The position numbers and the translations under genes were made by a program. A stretch of DNA of 64,000 nucleotides from Macrosoma leucophasiata (lineage: Eukaryota > Arthropoda > Insecta > Lepidoptera > Hedylidae): assembly GCA_036365455.1 (NCBI GenBank), contig JAWQUS010000032.1, positions 16,872,001-16,936,000 of the forward strand, given 5' to 3'. The notes under the pieces were generated by a model. That model ran no database searches. It saw only the letters and a list, made by a program, of their open reading frames with translations, and was not told the DNA's origin. Positions 51,438-62,697 of this stretch are shown one piece after another. Every line of letters starts with the position of its first letter. The stretch's first letter is position 1.

Positions 51438-52314
51438 AAAATAATATTCAACGTGAACTATAAGCTTTTTTGCTACTTACTTACGACAAATATGAGTATC
51501 TAATGAATTAACTTTGAATTTCTAGATTCAAGTAAACTGAACTTGACTGAAAAATATTATTGCAGTAGTACCCAATTCGTATGAAAAAAAAAATGGCACA
51601 ATGAACTGAAAATTATGTAAGGAACACAATTAAGAACTTGTATAAAGTAGGTATCTAGTCCTGCAAAATAATGACATGCTCGCTTGAACTCGCTCACAAC
51701 TCGCTTCTAATTAATTTGTATAAAATACAGGATAAATAAAAATCTCCATTTTTAAAATTAAAAACTTCTCAGACGTTCTATTCCTAAGGAGAGGTTCTAT
51801 TGAGGATAAAATTATTCCCGAAAAAAAATCATGCGGTTGGTATTCAATTACCATAAATATAAACTCTTACAACTTCTGCACCTACTAAAAAACTTATCCG
51901 AAATAGGTAAGTACAAAGTTACCTAATAACCGATATCTGGCTGAATTGCTTCAGGATCCGTGACACCTTTCACACAAAAAAAAAACAAAAACTCACCGAA
52001 AAAAATAAAACAGGCAATGGCACGGGATCACTGGGTGACTGAGGTACTACCACAGACTGACACAATTAATTGATAGTTACGACGTATCGTTTTAAATTGT
52101 TTGTATGGTAAACAAATGCGTGTTGTATGTTGACGCGGTAATGTAACACTGGGTGCAGGCGCCGGCGTAATGCTTGTGATTCTGCTGCGAGAGTTACGAG
52201 TGAGCTTGGTCGATAAGAGGCGGCGGCAGCGATAGCGTATTTTTTGTTCTGTTGATGTAAGCAACTGGAAAAAAATCTGTTGTCTGTTTTAAAGAATATT
52301 GGAAAGATAACTTT
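51438..52314. other. Unique-looking sequence, function unknown
   Basis: 52100-52260 is GC-richer than its surroundings, with an open minus-strand frame of 78 codons rich in Arg and Ser. A minus-strand GTGAGT near 51990 could be a splice donor. This could be the first exon or promoter of a gene outside the window, but no family match is visible. Confidence 0.25.
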
Positions 52315-52390
52315 GACTTCAGGCGTGACTTGAACCCGCGACCACTGGGATCTCTAGTCCAGCCGCTCTCTCAACCGAGCTACCGAAGTC
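52315..52390 (-). tRNA. Diverged single tRNA-like sequence
   Basis: 76 nt with the same layout as the 36316 array cores: paired acceptor arms (GACTTC/GAAGTC), A box TAGCTCGGTTGA, B box GGTTCAAGTCA. The anticodon stem has an extra base. Body wording resembles tRNA-Lys and tRNA-Phe. Probably a retroposed relative rather than a functional gene. Confidence 0.5.
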
Positions 52391-52447
52391 CACGACCGAT
52401 CGCCAAATTTTTCTTTACTATTATTGTATTGTCTTGGGGTGGTAGTA

Positions 52448-52560
52448 TAAAGGTCAAAATGCAGATGCGTTACCACTTTTGAGGCCTAAGGTGTTATGCC
52501 TTAGGAAATGCGGTGTTGCCTACGCCCGCGATCTCGGTCACTGGAGCTCTACCCCCAGTA
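52448..52560 (-). repeat. Family A repeat with central deletion
   Basis: CAAAATGCAGATGCGTTACC joined to TTAGGAAATGCGGTGTTGCC; ends CTCTACCCCCAGTAAAA. Confidence 0.7.
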
Positions 52561-52678
52561 AAAAATGTATTAATTATAATGCCGCACAGTAGATGACCTG
52601 ACAGGTAATCTATCTAAAGTCAATGAGGCTTTTTCACTGCCACTCATGATATTATAGTATTTTTACTTAGGTCGTAAC

Positions 52679-52992
52679 TGCCTCAGTAGCGTAGTGGTAG
52701 CAGGCCACTACTATTACGCTGGAGGTCCTGGGTTCGATTCCCGGGTAGGGGATATTAGAGATAACGGTTTAAAATCCTTTATCTCTGCTACTATTGGGAT
52801 TTTTCCATTTGCTGGAAGTTTCCCAGTACCCCGGAGTTTGGTAATGTGCCCGGAGATGGCAACAGGTTCGCCACCTGTTACATGGGCCAAAACGTAACAG
52901 GCGAGTCGTGGGTGTTTGCATGTATGATTGAATGCATGCATTTACCTCTGCCTACCTCTTCGGGGATTACAGGCGTTAAGTTACGTTTTTTA
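52679..52992 (+). mobile_element. tRNA-derived SINE-T, complete copy
   Basis: tRNA-like head at 52679-52752 with A box TAGCGTAGTGGTAG and perfect B box GGTTCGATTCC. The body contains CCCAGTACCCCGGAGTTTGG and a GCCACCTGTTACATGGGCC stretch; the end is CTTCGGGGATTACAGGCG. Longest member here. The head resembles a class of tRNAs with a GTAGTGGTAG D loop (Gly-like), which is an inference. Confidence 0.8.
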
Positions 52993-53377
52993 AAACCCCT
53001 CGGATCGCTCGTCGCTTGCAACAGACACCAAAGTTCAGTTACCCTATCCACCTGTTTAGTTGCACATTTTTTTAATACAGGTTCTCAATTGCTTATAAAT
53101 AGGACCTAATTAAAAATAGTGATGGGTACCGTTAAAATTAACTAGACAGACAGTGCATGGGGTATGAGTAAATTGACCATACGTCCCGTTTTCGTGCAGT
53201 CCGTCCCGGTGTCCCAGGCAAACTTTTGGGAAGCGAAAACGTCCCGTTGTCGGCAATCATAGCAAAAATGTGTAGAAAACTAGCGTACCCGCCTGAAATT
53301 CTCCTGTAAGCGTTAATCCGATTTTTTAAAAAAATAATTTATAATAATTTCAAAAGGAATCGATAGCGATACACACA
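52993..53377. other. Unassigned sequence
   Basis: 53180-53260 has GTCCCGTTTTCG and GTCCCGTTGTCGG words. No gene supported. Confidence 0.35.
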
Positions 53378-53520
53378 CCTACCATATAACACTTAGGCCT
53401 CAGGAGTGATAACGCATCTGCATTTTGACCTTGGCCTTTGTGTGGGTGTCTATAGGCCGCAGTAATCACTTAACATCAATGTGAACTGCATGCTTATTTG
53501 CCACATCCATAACATAAAAG
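53378..53520 (+). repeat. Family A repeat, 3' half
   Basis: ACACTTAGGCCTCAGGAGTG ... TTTGCCACATCCATAACAT. Confidence 0.75.
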
Positions 53521-53539
53521 AAAACTTATCTATGAAAAT

Positions 53540-53718
53540 GTTTTTACTATGTTGCAAAAATGACAAAAAAACATGTAGTTCACATGGATGTTAAGTGATG
53601 ACTGCAGCGTATAGACATCTACACTAAAACCAAAGGGCAAAAAGCGGATGCGTTGCCACCCTAGATTACCTTAGTTTTTATGTCTCTGTGATAGTTTATT
53701 TATCTATTCTGTGGTTAT
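53540..53718 (-). repeat. Family A repeat, 3' half, diverged
   Basis: AACATGTAGTTCACATGGATG ... TTTTATGTCTCTGTGATAG. Confidence 0.65.
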
Positions 53719-53724
53719 TACCTA

Positions 53725-54232
53725 CTAGCTGACCCGGCAAACTTCGTATTGCCTCAGAATAAAATAATGTGTCAAAGGTTTTATAGATACGGACTATTTG
53801 TATGGAAAATGAAATTGTGGTTTTTACTATTTCCCTATTTATTTACTATTTCCCTATTTAATTATTTATTTATTTACTGACCTACCATGACCAAATAGGT
53901 CGAGTTCTATCTGATGGTGGGGTCAAAAGTCTTAGGAATCGGCGTACATGTATGAAGAGAATTATGAAGGTAGACGAGGCACGAGAGGTTTGTCAGAACC
54001 GGGATATCTGGCGCTCTACACTCTCTGCCTACCCCGTTAGGGACCTGGCGTGAAGATACATACATACATACATACATACTATTTCCCTTCAATTTCTTCA
54101 TATTTTCTTATCTTTTGAACCTTCCCTAGACTTCCAAAAATCATTCAAAACCAAAATTAGCCAAATCGGTCCAGCCGTTCTCGAGTTTTAGCGAGACTAA
54201 CGAACAGCAATTGATTTTTATATATATAAGAT
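53725..54232 (-). mobile_element. Helitron-like element split by a SINE-H
   Basis: CTAGCTGACCCGGCAAACTTC at the left; TTAGCCAAATCGGTCCAGCC near the right. It is the reverse of the 7081-7325 family. The halves are separated by the SINE-H at 53856-54076. Confidence 0.7.
53856..54076 (+). mobile_element. SINE-H retroposon, complete, 12-bp target duplication
   Basis: Flanked by TACTATTTCCCT at 53844-53855 and 54077-54088. The head contains CCATGACCAAATAGGTCG; the tail is (CATA)n. The TACTATTTCCCTATTTA wording also repeats just upstream (53825-53841). Confidence 0.8.
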
Positions 54233-54254
54233 TATACCCATACATTTTAATTTT

Positions 54255-54845
54255 ACCGGAACACGATTGTGCTGCAACTCCACTATACCTGAGGGATCGC
54301 TTCAACTTTCTTAATAATAATCACTCCCTTTCACTTTGTTCTTCCAATAACCTTTCCCTTAGTACTCCTTTACACTCCTCTCTATTCTATCACAAATCTT
54401 TTTCAGTTAAAGCAGTTCAACTTTGGAATAATTTGCCTGTCGAGATTCGTAAAACTCAAACTACCTAACCTTCAAGAAACAAGTTAAACATTTTTACCTT
54501 AGTCTCTAACTTTCTTAGTTCTGGTATCTACTTCTAATTTCCATTTTTCCTATCCCTATCTCTCTCATTCCCTTTATTTCTGTTATTCATCAATTGTGTT
54601 TTTTTTTTGCATTCCTTGAAACTTGTTGATGTTCTTATGACATTATTTGTATATTGTATGTTACACAGTTGTTACATTAAGTATGTATACCCTACCGACT
54701 TTTAAATTTGTGATCCTTTATGCAAGGTTGCCTGGCAGAAATCGCTACCTGAGCGATAAGGCCGCCTACTGTACCTGTTTTACTGTCGTCTATTTATGTA
54801 AATTGTTTCTGTTTGGTGTACGACAAGAAATAAATAAATAAAAAT
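54255..54845 (+). pseudogene. C-terminal remnant and 3' UTR of a jockey-like LINE
   Basis: The frame to ~54468 encodes ...FSVKAVQLWNNLPVEIRK..., the counterpart of VVRLWNALPEDIRR at the end of the 20766 LINE. It ends in AAATAAATAAATAAAA. A 5'-truncated copy of a related but different LINE. Confidence 0.65.
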
Positions 54846-55135
54846 TACCAAACTTCGAGGTACTGGGAAATACTTAGAAAATGGAAAAATCTCAATAGAA
54901 TCAGAGTTAAAGGACTTTACACCATTATATCTGAAAACCCTCTACTCGGGAATCTAACCCAGGACCTCAGCGTAGTAGTAGTGGCCTGCTACCACTAGGC
55001 TACCGAGGCAGTTAAACGAAAATATACAAGTTTAAAATGTCAGATGTGTTTCGAATCGTGTGTGTTTGCATGTATGATTGAATGCATGCATTTACTTCTG
55101 CCTACACCTTCGGGGATTACAGGCGTGAAGTTACG
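54846..55135. mobile_element. SINE-T pieces in opposite orientation
   Basis: 54846-55016 is a reversed head and body (GAATCTAACCCAGGACCTC... CTACCGAGGCAG). 55055-55130 is a forward 3' end (GCATGTATGATTGAATGC ... CTTCGGGGATTACAGGCG). Confidence 0.65.
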
Positions 55136-55617
55136 TATCAATATGATGTTAACTGCATGCTTGTTTGCTACTTCATCACATAAAAAAACTGGGACAAGAA
55201 AGATGAGACTGCGAAGCTGCGGGAGGTGAGCTCGTGATTTAAATGGGTCGTATTTTTATATGGAGATAAAATATGAACATTAAAATATGCACATAATTTC
55301 TGATAACAAGCGGTTTTATGTTTCAAATCGAATTCAAAAATTACGGATTTCTCCGAATTAAATTTTATTTAAATACCCATGTCCTTTAAATTATTAATTA
55401 ATTAATGTATTTCACAATTATTAATGACATATTCATAATTTTTATAGGTCAAGTTTTGCTAATCTATGTTTACGGAGTTAATGCGTTTTGATTACTTCTA
55501 CAATCAAAGTCAAATCTTTAATCTACAATGCTTCATTCATTAGTTAACGATTGAACTAAAATATGCGTTAAATAATGTGTATTAACAAATGCGCATTGTC
55601 TCGGTGGCTTAATTTGT
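55136..55617. other. AT-rich sequence with a family A scrap at its left
   Basis: 55142-55188 is a family A 3' end. The rest has no recognised feature. Confidence 0.4.
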
Positions 55618-55769
55618 TTATGTAACAAAAAAGCATGCAGTTCACATTGATGTTAAGTGATGACTGCAGCCTATAGACATCTACACAAAACCAGAGGTCA
55701 AAATGCAGATGCGTGCGTGGCCACCCCTGAGACCTCATGTCTCGTAGCGACCGTTGAGCACTATCATGT
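55618..55769 (-). repeat. Family A repeat, interrupted by a D-type MITE
   Basis: TGTAACAAAAAAGCATGCAG to GAGCACTATCATGT. Confidence 0.7.
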
Positions 55770-55986
55770 CAGAGAATATGTAATAATATTAAGTATAGAA
55801 TGGACACTTCGACGTTCCGATTTCCTGGCATCACCCAACCACCTCTTCTCTTATGGGCGACGGTTGGTATTTTCTACGTGCTATGCACACAGGTGCAAGT
55901 GTAAATGCACGTCACTGATTGATGTCTGTGTAATAGAGACTAAATTAAGCGTTTGTATGGAATTTTGGCGGAGTGTCCGCGGTGTG
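55770..55986 (+). mobile_element. D-type MITE, copy 4, with exact 7-bp duplication
   Basis: 217 bp, CAGAGAATATG ... GTCCGCGGTGTG, flanked by ATCATGT at 55763-55769 and 55987-55993. Confidence 0.8.
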
Positions 55987-56120
55987 ATCATGTGTCCAGG
56001 CGGTACAGCTGGAACTTCTTCTCTCTTCGGTGGGTAGTGCGGTGTAGGAAAAGAGACGGTGGTACCATATCGAACAGTTCAGCAGAACACTCACCATTGT
56101 AGAGACGCAAAAACGCACAG

Positions 56121-56689
56121 TCTAAATGTATGAATGAAAAATGTAACATGAATGAAAATAAATGTATAAAATTTACACGGTTATGTTATCTACTACCTCT
56201 GGCTATTCCTTTTGAGGTTGTGTTTGTTGATGAAGATAGGCGATTTCTGGAAACTTATTATTTGGACTTGTCATAAAAACAAATAAATTTGTTTAACTTG
56301 AATTGAGACCTGTTGTGACAGTAGCAAGCAAACTAGAGCGCCGAAATCTTTAATAATACCTTCTTATTTGTCTTGGACAAACGTGTCACTATGTCTGAAA
56401 GTGCTAGGAACGGTTTTTTATCTTTTTTATGGTTTGATATTAGGTAAGTTGATATTTCCTTTGGCGGATGAGGAGAATTAGTAAACAATTTTAGAATTTG
56501 CGATATTAACTAATCTTCATCATACCTCCCTCCACGCGAACGCAAAGGGGGGGGGGGATGGTTCGGGGATTGAGGCGAATCCTCGTACCCCGGGCCTATC
56601 TGCCCCCGAAGCGTCGGGGGCGTGGTCCTAAATGGGGATTTTGGTACGCGGGGAAACTCGCTAAGGGAGGACATATACACACATTTTTT
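56121..56689. other. Unassigned; GC-rich patch at 56535-56660
   Basis: 56535-56660 holds a poly-G run and CCCCCGAAGCGTCGGGGGC, a short hairpin. It resembles the GC-rich 3' ends of nearby LINEs, but no coding sequence was recognised. Confidence 0.35.
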
Positions 56690-57455
56690 TTTGTTGTTTA
56701 TTTTTATTTTTTTATTTAGTTTTTTTTTCTTAGTTTGTTTTTTTTTGGTAGCTTTTTAGCCCATTTAAAACATTTTGTATTTTTTTTTAAATCTTTTTAT
56801 TATATATATATTTTTTTCGGGCATGTTTTTTTTCTCCCTTCAGCGATTCCCCCGCGTGCCGCTTACAAGTGGTCGTGGTCTATTAAATTAAATAGGTGTA
56901 AGTTCCCTATTGTGTGAGGCCACACGTCCACTCCGTCACTCTGGCCTAAGCCGGGCGACGCAGCCGCGGGCCCGATCGGTGACTCCGTTCCTCGACCGGG
57001 GCATGAACCCGGTCGGTGGGCGGGACTCGAACCCACCCAGTACGCGGGTGAGTGGGGCCTGTCAATTGGTATGTGGGGGTGTCAGTGTGAATGTATGTGT
57101 GGCCGGCACTTACTGTGATCCGGGGGATCGGAGCCTCCGCGGGGATGGGATGGGCGGCATCGGCCCGACGTGCTTCCGGCGATACAGGAGGGAGGATCTC
57201 GCGCGGCAACGGACGACCCTTGGGCGGACGGCTGTGGAGAGAGGCGAGTCCACGGAGATGCTCGTGGGGTCCATTGTCCGCGCGGTCGAACATTCGATGC
57301 GCTAGACGGACCACGAACTCCTCCACGGACTCAACCCCTAAGTCCCGGGCGATGACGTCGTTGCGCACGTCCCCGCGCCTGTGATCAGCCGGAGAGACAC
57401 GTTCTGCTGAACCTGAAGCCGACGTCGCTGCGTGGCGGAGCATTAAGCATACCAT
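56690..57455 (-). pseudogene. C-terminus and A-rich 3' tail of a GC-rich LINE (jockey-like)
   Basis: Minus-strand frame 57455-56946 encodes ...VESVEEFVVRLAHRMFDRAD... near 57350-57290, the kind of C-terminal helix that ends jockey-type ORF2 proteins. It is followed by the stop at 56946-56948 and a long T-rich (A-rich on the minus strand) stretch at 56680-56860. The high GC coding suggests a different LINE family from 20619-23350. The RT is not present in the window. Confidence 0.55.
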
Positions 57456-57594
57456 GCTGGCGCAGCGTACGTCAGCCTCGAGCGGACATAGGTTTTATAA
57501 AGCCGGATTTTGGTCCGGAGTGGCAGTCTCGATTGTAACACTGGGCGCAGCATCGAGCGCGCTGCAGCCGCCTGCTGCACCACGTGATTCACAG

Positions 57595-58310
57595 TGGGCA
57601 CCATGCGGAGTGCGCGGTCGATGCTAGCGATATTAATGAGTGGCCTGGCCTAGTTTGTACTTTACACAGAGGATTAGGGTTACCATTCAACGTGGCAATG
57701 CGGCTAGTCTTCTGGGTACCTACGTTACGATTCCGACTTACGGTGGTCTCGCCGTTTGGCAGGGACGTGGTGAGGAGACGGCTGGGGAAGAGGTGTACGG
57801 ATATGTCGGTCGCCTTGCACCGTTTCCCCAGTCGCCTTACAGTGGTACCGGCGTTTTTTGGTAGGGACGTGGAGGGGCCGGAGGAGCCGGAGGGTGGCTC
57901 AAGGGCGAACTCCTTTGACGCAAAAACTCCGCTACCGCTGCATCGAGGCCAATTGTACGTTCATGAACCCTTCCAGGTGTACGTTATGGAACGCTTGGTG
58001 TTGTGAGTGGTCTGGACCAGGCTGGCAGGATGGACTAGGGGACGTCCGTTGCCCGAATGTAGAGATCCCGAGTTGATTGGCGTGCAGATGTTCCGCATGC
58101 TACTAGCGTTGGTTGGAGCCAAAGCGCTCGGACAGTGGTGGGCTTGGAAGCGGGCAGCCGCAGGTAGGGTGGTGGACAGGACTGAGCGGAACAGATCACC
58201 GCGAGGTTTTATTGAGTATGAGTCTCACACTACCAGCTATGAGTCTTACACTACCCGCCGTCTATTTCCCTAGGCGGCGGGTGCCCATGATGAGATTTCT
58301 CCGTCTAAAA
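57595..58310 (+). mobile_element. Diverged relative of the GC-rich 776-bp retroposon
   Basis: Shares with 44004-44779 the words GGGGAAGAGGTGT, GTTGATTGGCGTGC, ATGTTCCGCATGC and the 3' stem-loop (CCGCCGTCTATTTCCC...GGCGGGTGCC). One frame keeps AGEEVYGYV. The ends are not sharply defined. Confidence 0.55.
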
Positions 58311-58399
58311 AATGGAGGAGAGCGATGTAGAGTTTTACGAAGCGTGTATGTAGGTGAATGCTATGGTCTTATTTTAATAAGTAAACATTACCCTGTTAC

Positions 58400-58524
58400 C
58401 GTAGTGTGAGTGTGATGAGCGGGGGTACCCTGTAACACAGGTTTCTTAACCCAGTATGGGAGCCCCTGTGATGTTACTTGTAAAACCGTTTAAAATGAAT
58501 AAAGCATTTTTGTTTTAAAAAAAA
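58400..58524 (+). repeat. Retroposed 3' end with poly(A) signal and A12
   Basis: AATAAA at 58498-58503, followed 13 bases later by 12 A. The preceding sequence (GAGCGGGGGTACCCTG...) has no recognised frame. Probably the 3' UTR of a LINE or of the element to its left. Confidence 0.5.
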
Positions 58525-58613
58525 AAAAGGTGCGAAGACTTCAAATGTAAATAGACAAATTGTACATTATGTGTATGTAGTCCTAGGTAGTTATCAATTT
58601 AGTATTCATTTAT

Positions 58614-59085
58614 CTACCGCCAAATGGTAGTGCTCAGCACTATCGTATCCCGGTTAGATGGTAATGAATGGCCCTGTGATAACAATCACAAAGACATAAC
58701 AACTGAGGACTAAGGTCTTAGGGGTGGCAACGCATCTGCATTTTGACATCTGGGGTGCGACCGCCTGTCGACATTGCTATTGTCGTTGTCATTGCTGTAA
58801 AATTTTCATGTCGATTTTTACTTTAACTAAATAACAATGATCGAAATAATCTACCATTATGGCTTGTTTATCACCTACGAAAATGAGAATATCAATCAGA
58901 ATATCAACACTACTCTTAAAAGAGTTACAAATCGACGTGAAAATTTGGCAGCAATGACAATGTCAGCAGCAATACAGATAGGCGGTAGCACCCCTGGTCT
59001 TAGTGTGGGTGTGTATAGGCTGCAGTCACCACTTAACATCAATGTGAACTGCATGCTAGTTTGACACCTTTATCACATAAAAAAA
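58614..59085 (+). repeat. Family A repeat split by a MITE
   Basis: 5' half 58614-58752, 3' half from ~58994 (GGTCTTAGTGTGGGTGTG ... GCATGCTAGTTTGAC, A-tail). Confidence 0.75.
58753..58993. mobile_element. MITE with ~65-bp inverted ends inside family A
   Basis: Left GGGTGCGACCGCCTGTCG and right AGATAGGCGGTAGCACCC; the pairing continues over words such as CATTGCTG and AAATTTTCATGTCG. The flanks allow a 3-bp CTG duplication. Confidence 0.7.
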
Positions 59086-59273
59086 ATATTGTATATACCT
59101 AATAATTTCTAATTTCTCATTGAAAATAAACGATCCGTCATTGGCCTCACTGTTTAAATATCTGTGCTAACTGGACCAAATTGCCCTATTAGTATTATCG
59201 CTCTTCCTTTAATTTATCTACTTTTTATCTAGGAATGCTGAGATTTTTTCCTGATCGACAAATAATGACCAGA

Positions 59274-59655
59274 GTTTTGGCGGGAACCTTGAAAGATGCG
59301 TGTGGTGCTCTTATTTTATTTTATTTTCTAGGTGTATTTTTGAGTTATATTAAATAAAGTCGGTGGCATTTTGTTTGATATAAGCTTATTACAGTGCTCG
59401 TGTATAGTGAAATAGAATAACAGTGCGAAAACGTTTTTTTGGGTTGCCTCCAAAACTTCAATGTAAATGTTCTGGTAAAGTAGCCATCGCTTTACTAGAA
59501 TTACTGACTGTGCCTGACCGACGGACTGATAAATTGACTGACGACTCAGATTTTTTTACTTTTACGTTGCTTAATACGAATACGAAATATCGTTTTACTT
59601 GACACTGGCAATATGCACAACAAGCGATGCCAAAAAATTAAAAAAAAAAAAAAGT
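59274..59655 (+). mobile_element. Family F repeat, copy 2, uninterrupted
   Basis: GTTTTGGCGGGAACC start, then GTGGTGCTCTTATTTTA, GTGCGAAAACG, GACTGACGACTCAG and an A-rich end. Confidence 0.7.
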
Positions 59656-60169
59656 CATGACCAAATGACTTAAGGCATGAGCATCTTCAACTCGGTTTAG
59701 TCCTGTAACCAGGACTCAGGACTCATACCTAAAAGATAGGTGGATCCTATTGAAATTAATTAAATTAAATTGTTCTGTCTCGGGAGCTAGTTCTTTGATG
59801 TGAATTTGCTATAAGACTACTATAATGTCGAATAAAATCCGGCCGAGAAATATAAAATTGATAGTAAATTTTTCAAATTCGTGTAATGTGTCCTATACCT
59901 TATTTGTTAAAGATTTGCCTCTTATTTTAAAGGAAAATAATAACTAATGAATCAGAGGTAAATCTGTAAGGTTCACACCAAAATATTTGTTAAAGTTAGA
60001 AAAAAACATTTTATATTCCGGTGAGGTAAAATTATTTTAAATAATGGAACGTTCTTTAGGTTCCGGGGAAGCCATTTTACCTCGTAACCTTTAAAATTTT
60101 TATTTGTACAAGTCAATGTATGGAATATAACTTGCCATGATTCTATTTGCGAATTTCACGCACACAATA
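59656..60169. other. AT-rich DNA, nothing recognised
   Basis: No supported feature. Confidence 0.45.
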
Positions 60170-60455
60170 TTACTGATGGTAGAGCTCCAATGACGGAGCT
60201 CGCAGGCGTAGGCACAACTGCATTACCTAATATATTTGCCGCTAAATGGTAGTGTTCACCACTATCGTGTTCCGGTCAGTTGGTAATGTACGGCCCTGTA
60301 ATTGGCACAAGGGCATAACACCTTAGGACTCTAAAGTGGTAACGCATCTGTATTTTGACCTCTAGTCTTTGTGTGGATGTCTATAGGGTGCAGTCATCAC
60401 TTAACATCAATGTGAACTACATGCTTGTTTGCCACTCTCGTAACATAAAAAAACA
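60170..60455 (+). repeat. Family A repeat, full length
   Basis: TACTGATGGTAGAGCTCC to TGCCACTCTCGTAACAT and A-tail. Confidence 0.85.
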
Positions 60456-60592
60456 ATTACAATGAATGCATGGGTACTGTACCCAAAGAGTATACAAATA
60501 CTATGTAAGAGACCTACCAGAGAATATGTATGTAGTACCTATAGTATCTCAATGTAATGAACGTGCATGTTAAGTGGATCTTAAAGGAGATG

Positions 60593-61018
60593 TTGCAAAA
60601 ATATATGGACCTCGGGCCATGTATTGTACACAATATCATTAAACAGGAAAAATCAATATAAAAACGATTTTTACTGCATATTATCCCTTATTTAGCTTTG
60701 TTTGCAGTTACAAAACATTATTTTCAGTTAGAATTGCAACTCAAAAACAAAATGGAGAATATGGCGGGCGATGTCTTTTTGACATTTTCATTTTTTTAAT
60801 TGTTTTTTATTACATAGTACTTGAAGAAAAAAAGTGATATTTTCTAAATACTGATGTTGAACATAGTTGAAAATGATAAAATCGTTTGAATTAAATGTGG
60901 TTTTAACTCTAAAATACATTCTTGGATAAATTAATTGTATTTTTTTCTGATTCTTCTTTAATTTACCCATTTTTTGAGGACGTGTACGAACCAGAGCCGA
61001 GCTTGCAACATCTCCTTT
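60593..61018. mobile_element. MITE with AAAGGAGATGTTGC inverted ends, copy 2
   Basis: Starts AAAGGAGATGTTGC and ends GCAACATCTCCTTT. Inner wording matches 9719-10090 in reverse (ATTGTACACAATATCAT; TCTTCTTTAATTTACCC). Confidence 0.75.
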
Positions 61019-61445
61019 GAATATGCATCAAAATTAAGTTTTTGTTTGATTTAAATATGGCGAACATTCGAAGCATATCGATTACAAGTGAAACCTTAAC
61101 ATTCCTTGCAAAAATCATGCGTGTCCAATTCTTGATTTAAAAAAAATTAATGTCATATTTTATGACCATTAAAAATAACTGGATTAACAGGTAAAATAAT
61201 TAAGAAAGATTATAAGTTATTAACTATATCATGTTACCTCTACCTAATTATACCTACTTTAGGTAAGATTATTAGACCTGTGTTCATTGTGGTATCTATA
61301 GTTATATTAGTTATATTACAAGTACATATCAATAAAGTTTATTATTTACTTTAAAAAATATAAAGATTTATGTTATTTTTAAGGAATTTAAAACTGAAAA
61401 AAACATATTATGACTGTGAACACCAATCACAAAGCGTTACGTCGA
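61019..61445. other. AT-rich DNA, nothing recognised
   Basis: No supported feature. Confidence 0.45.
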
Positions 61446-61768
61446 GTTTTGGCGGGAACCATAAAAGAGGCGTATGGTGTTCTTATTTAATTTCATTTAC
61501 TTGGTTTATTTTTGAGTTATATTAAGAACCTAAAGTTGGTGGCATTTTGTTTACAGTGCCCGTATATAGTGAAATAGAATACTAGTGCGAAAACACGTCC
61601 TTTCGGGTTGCCTCCAAAACTTCATTGTAAATGTTCTGATAAAGTAGCAATTCAGTGACTGACTGACGGATTGATAAATTGACTGACTGATTCTGACTTT
61701 TACGAATACGAAATATCGTTTTATTTGACACTGACAATATGCGTAATAGCGATGCCATAAAAAAAAAA
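61446..61768 (+). mobile_element. Family F repeat, copy 3, with probable 12-bp duplication
   Basis: GTTTTGGCGGGAACC start, A-rich end at 61759-61769. The left flank AAGCGTTACGTC and the right flank AAGCGAAACGTC agree at 10 of 12 bases. It lies 156 bp upstream of the YqaJ-like gene's ATG. Confidence 0.7.
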
Positions 61769-61924
61769 GCGAAACGTCACAGAGTGCGTCCGCCATTATT
61801 GTTGTTGTTGACGTTTCAGAAGTGAATATAGTAGTGATCGAAGAATTCATCCCAATATTTTTGCATTTTGTCATAATAGATAACCAGTTTTGCCGACTAT
61901 TTCACTAGTTTAATATAATTCGCG

Positions 61925-62697
61925 ATGCAGTCTGGATTTAGCAAAGCAAATTCTACGAATCTACCAAGAATTGACGCTGCTATGCTCGGAACATTTTTCG
62001 CCAGAAACAGTGATTTTTGCTCGTCGGAATTTCGCAATGTTAAAACTTCAATGTAAGTAAACACAAGTTTAAAATATTATTTAGTAACTTAGTTCAGTTT
62101 TCTCTTAATAAAGAGTTTATATGTCTCACTGCTAACATGATGACTTTGATTTTAGGTTAGATTATTTTGTGATGTTTACAATGGCTAATGGTTACACAAT
62201 AATACGCTTTCAGGTCTTCTCGAGCTTCATACGGAGACGACGCCATAAGCTACGTGCAGCTCAAGCGTGACGACAATTTGTGTATAGTGAAGTGCAAAGT
62301 GTGTCCAGAACACAAAGTCCAAGCTAAACTATATGGATGCACCTTAATTGTGGACGAAGAGGATGATGTGATTGTTTCCCTAGAGTGTGACGAATGTGTT
62401 GCTTCCAGAGGTGGTTGCAAACACGCAATCGCTTTTTTATTTTGGGTTCACCGTCGTAGCGAGGAGCCACCGGGCACATCAACTGAGTGCTACTGGAAAA
62501 AATCCAAGTTGTCAAGAGTTGGCAGTTCTTTAAAATATATCACGGCCAAAGAATTAACAAAGGGCAGTCCCTTATTGCCAGCAAATAATTCTGTGTTCTT
62601 AAAATTCATAGAAGAAGGACGGAAAAGAAAAGTGCTAAACTGTGAGTTTTTAAATTATCAACCTTCTTATTCTCGAAGTAAAACAGAGACACTTTAA
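61925..62697 (+). pseudogene. SWIM zinc-finger / YqaJ-family gene, 5' exons (partial)
   Basis: Join 61925-62052 and 62214-62697. The donor GTAAGT and acceptor TTTCAG keep frame, rebuilding a Met codon across the junction. Exon 1 starts with an ATG for MQSGFSK. Exon 2 encodes a cysteine-rich region: CKVCPEHK, then a SWIM-like CDEC...CKHA cluster and FLFWVHRR. This is the N-terminal half of an insect multicopy family that ends in a YqaJ-type exonuclease. The frame stops at 62695-62697, before the middle region, so the gene is broken or continues through an unseen splice. The ~150 bp upstream has facing ACGTCA and TGACGT words (CRE-like). Function in insects is unknown; a mobile or virus-derived origin has been suspected for such genes. 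Confidence 0.6.

Noticed and set aside
56910..57384. Plus-strand open frames over the GC-rich LINE end.
   Set aside because: They are antisense shadows of the minus-strand C-terminal frame, which matches a known protein type.
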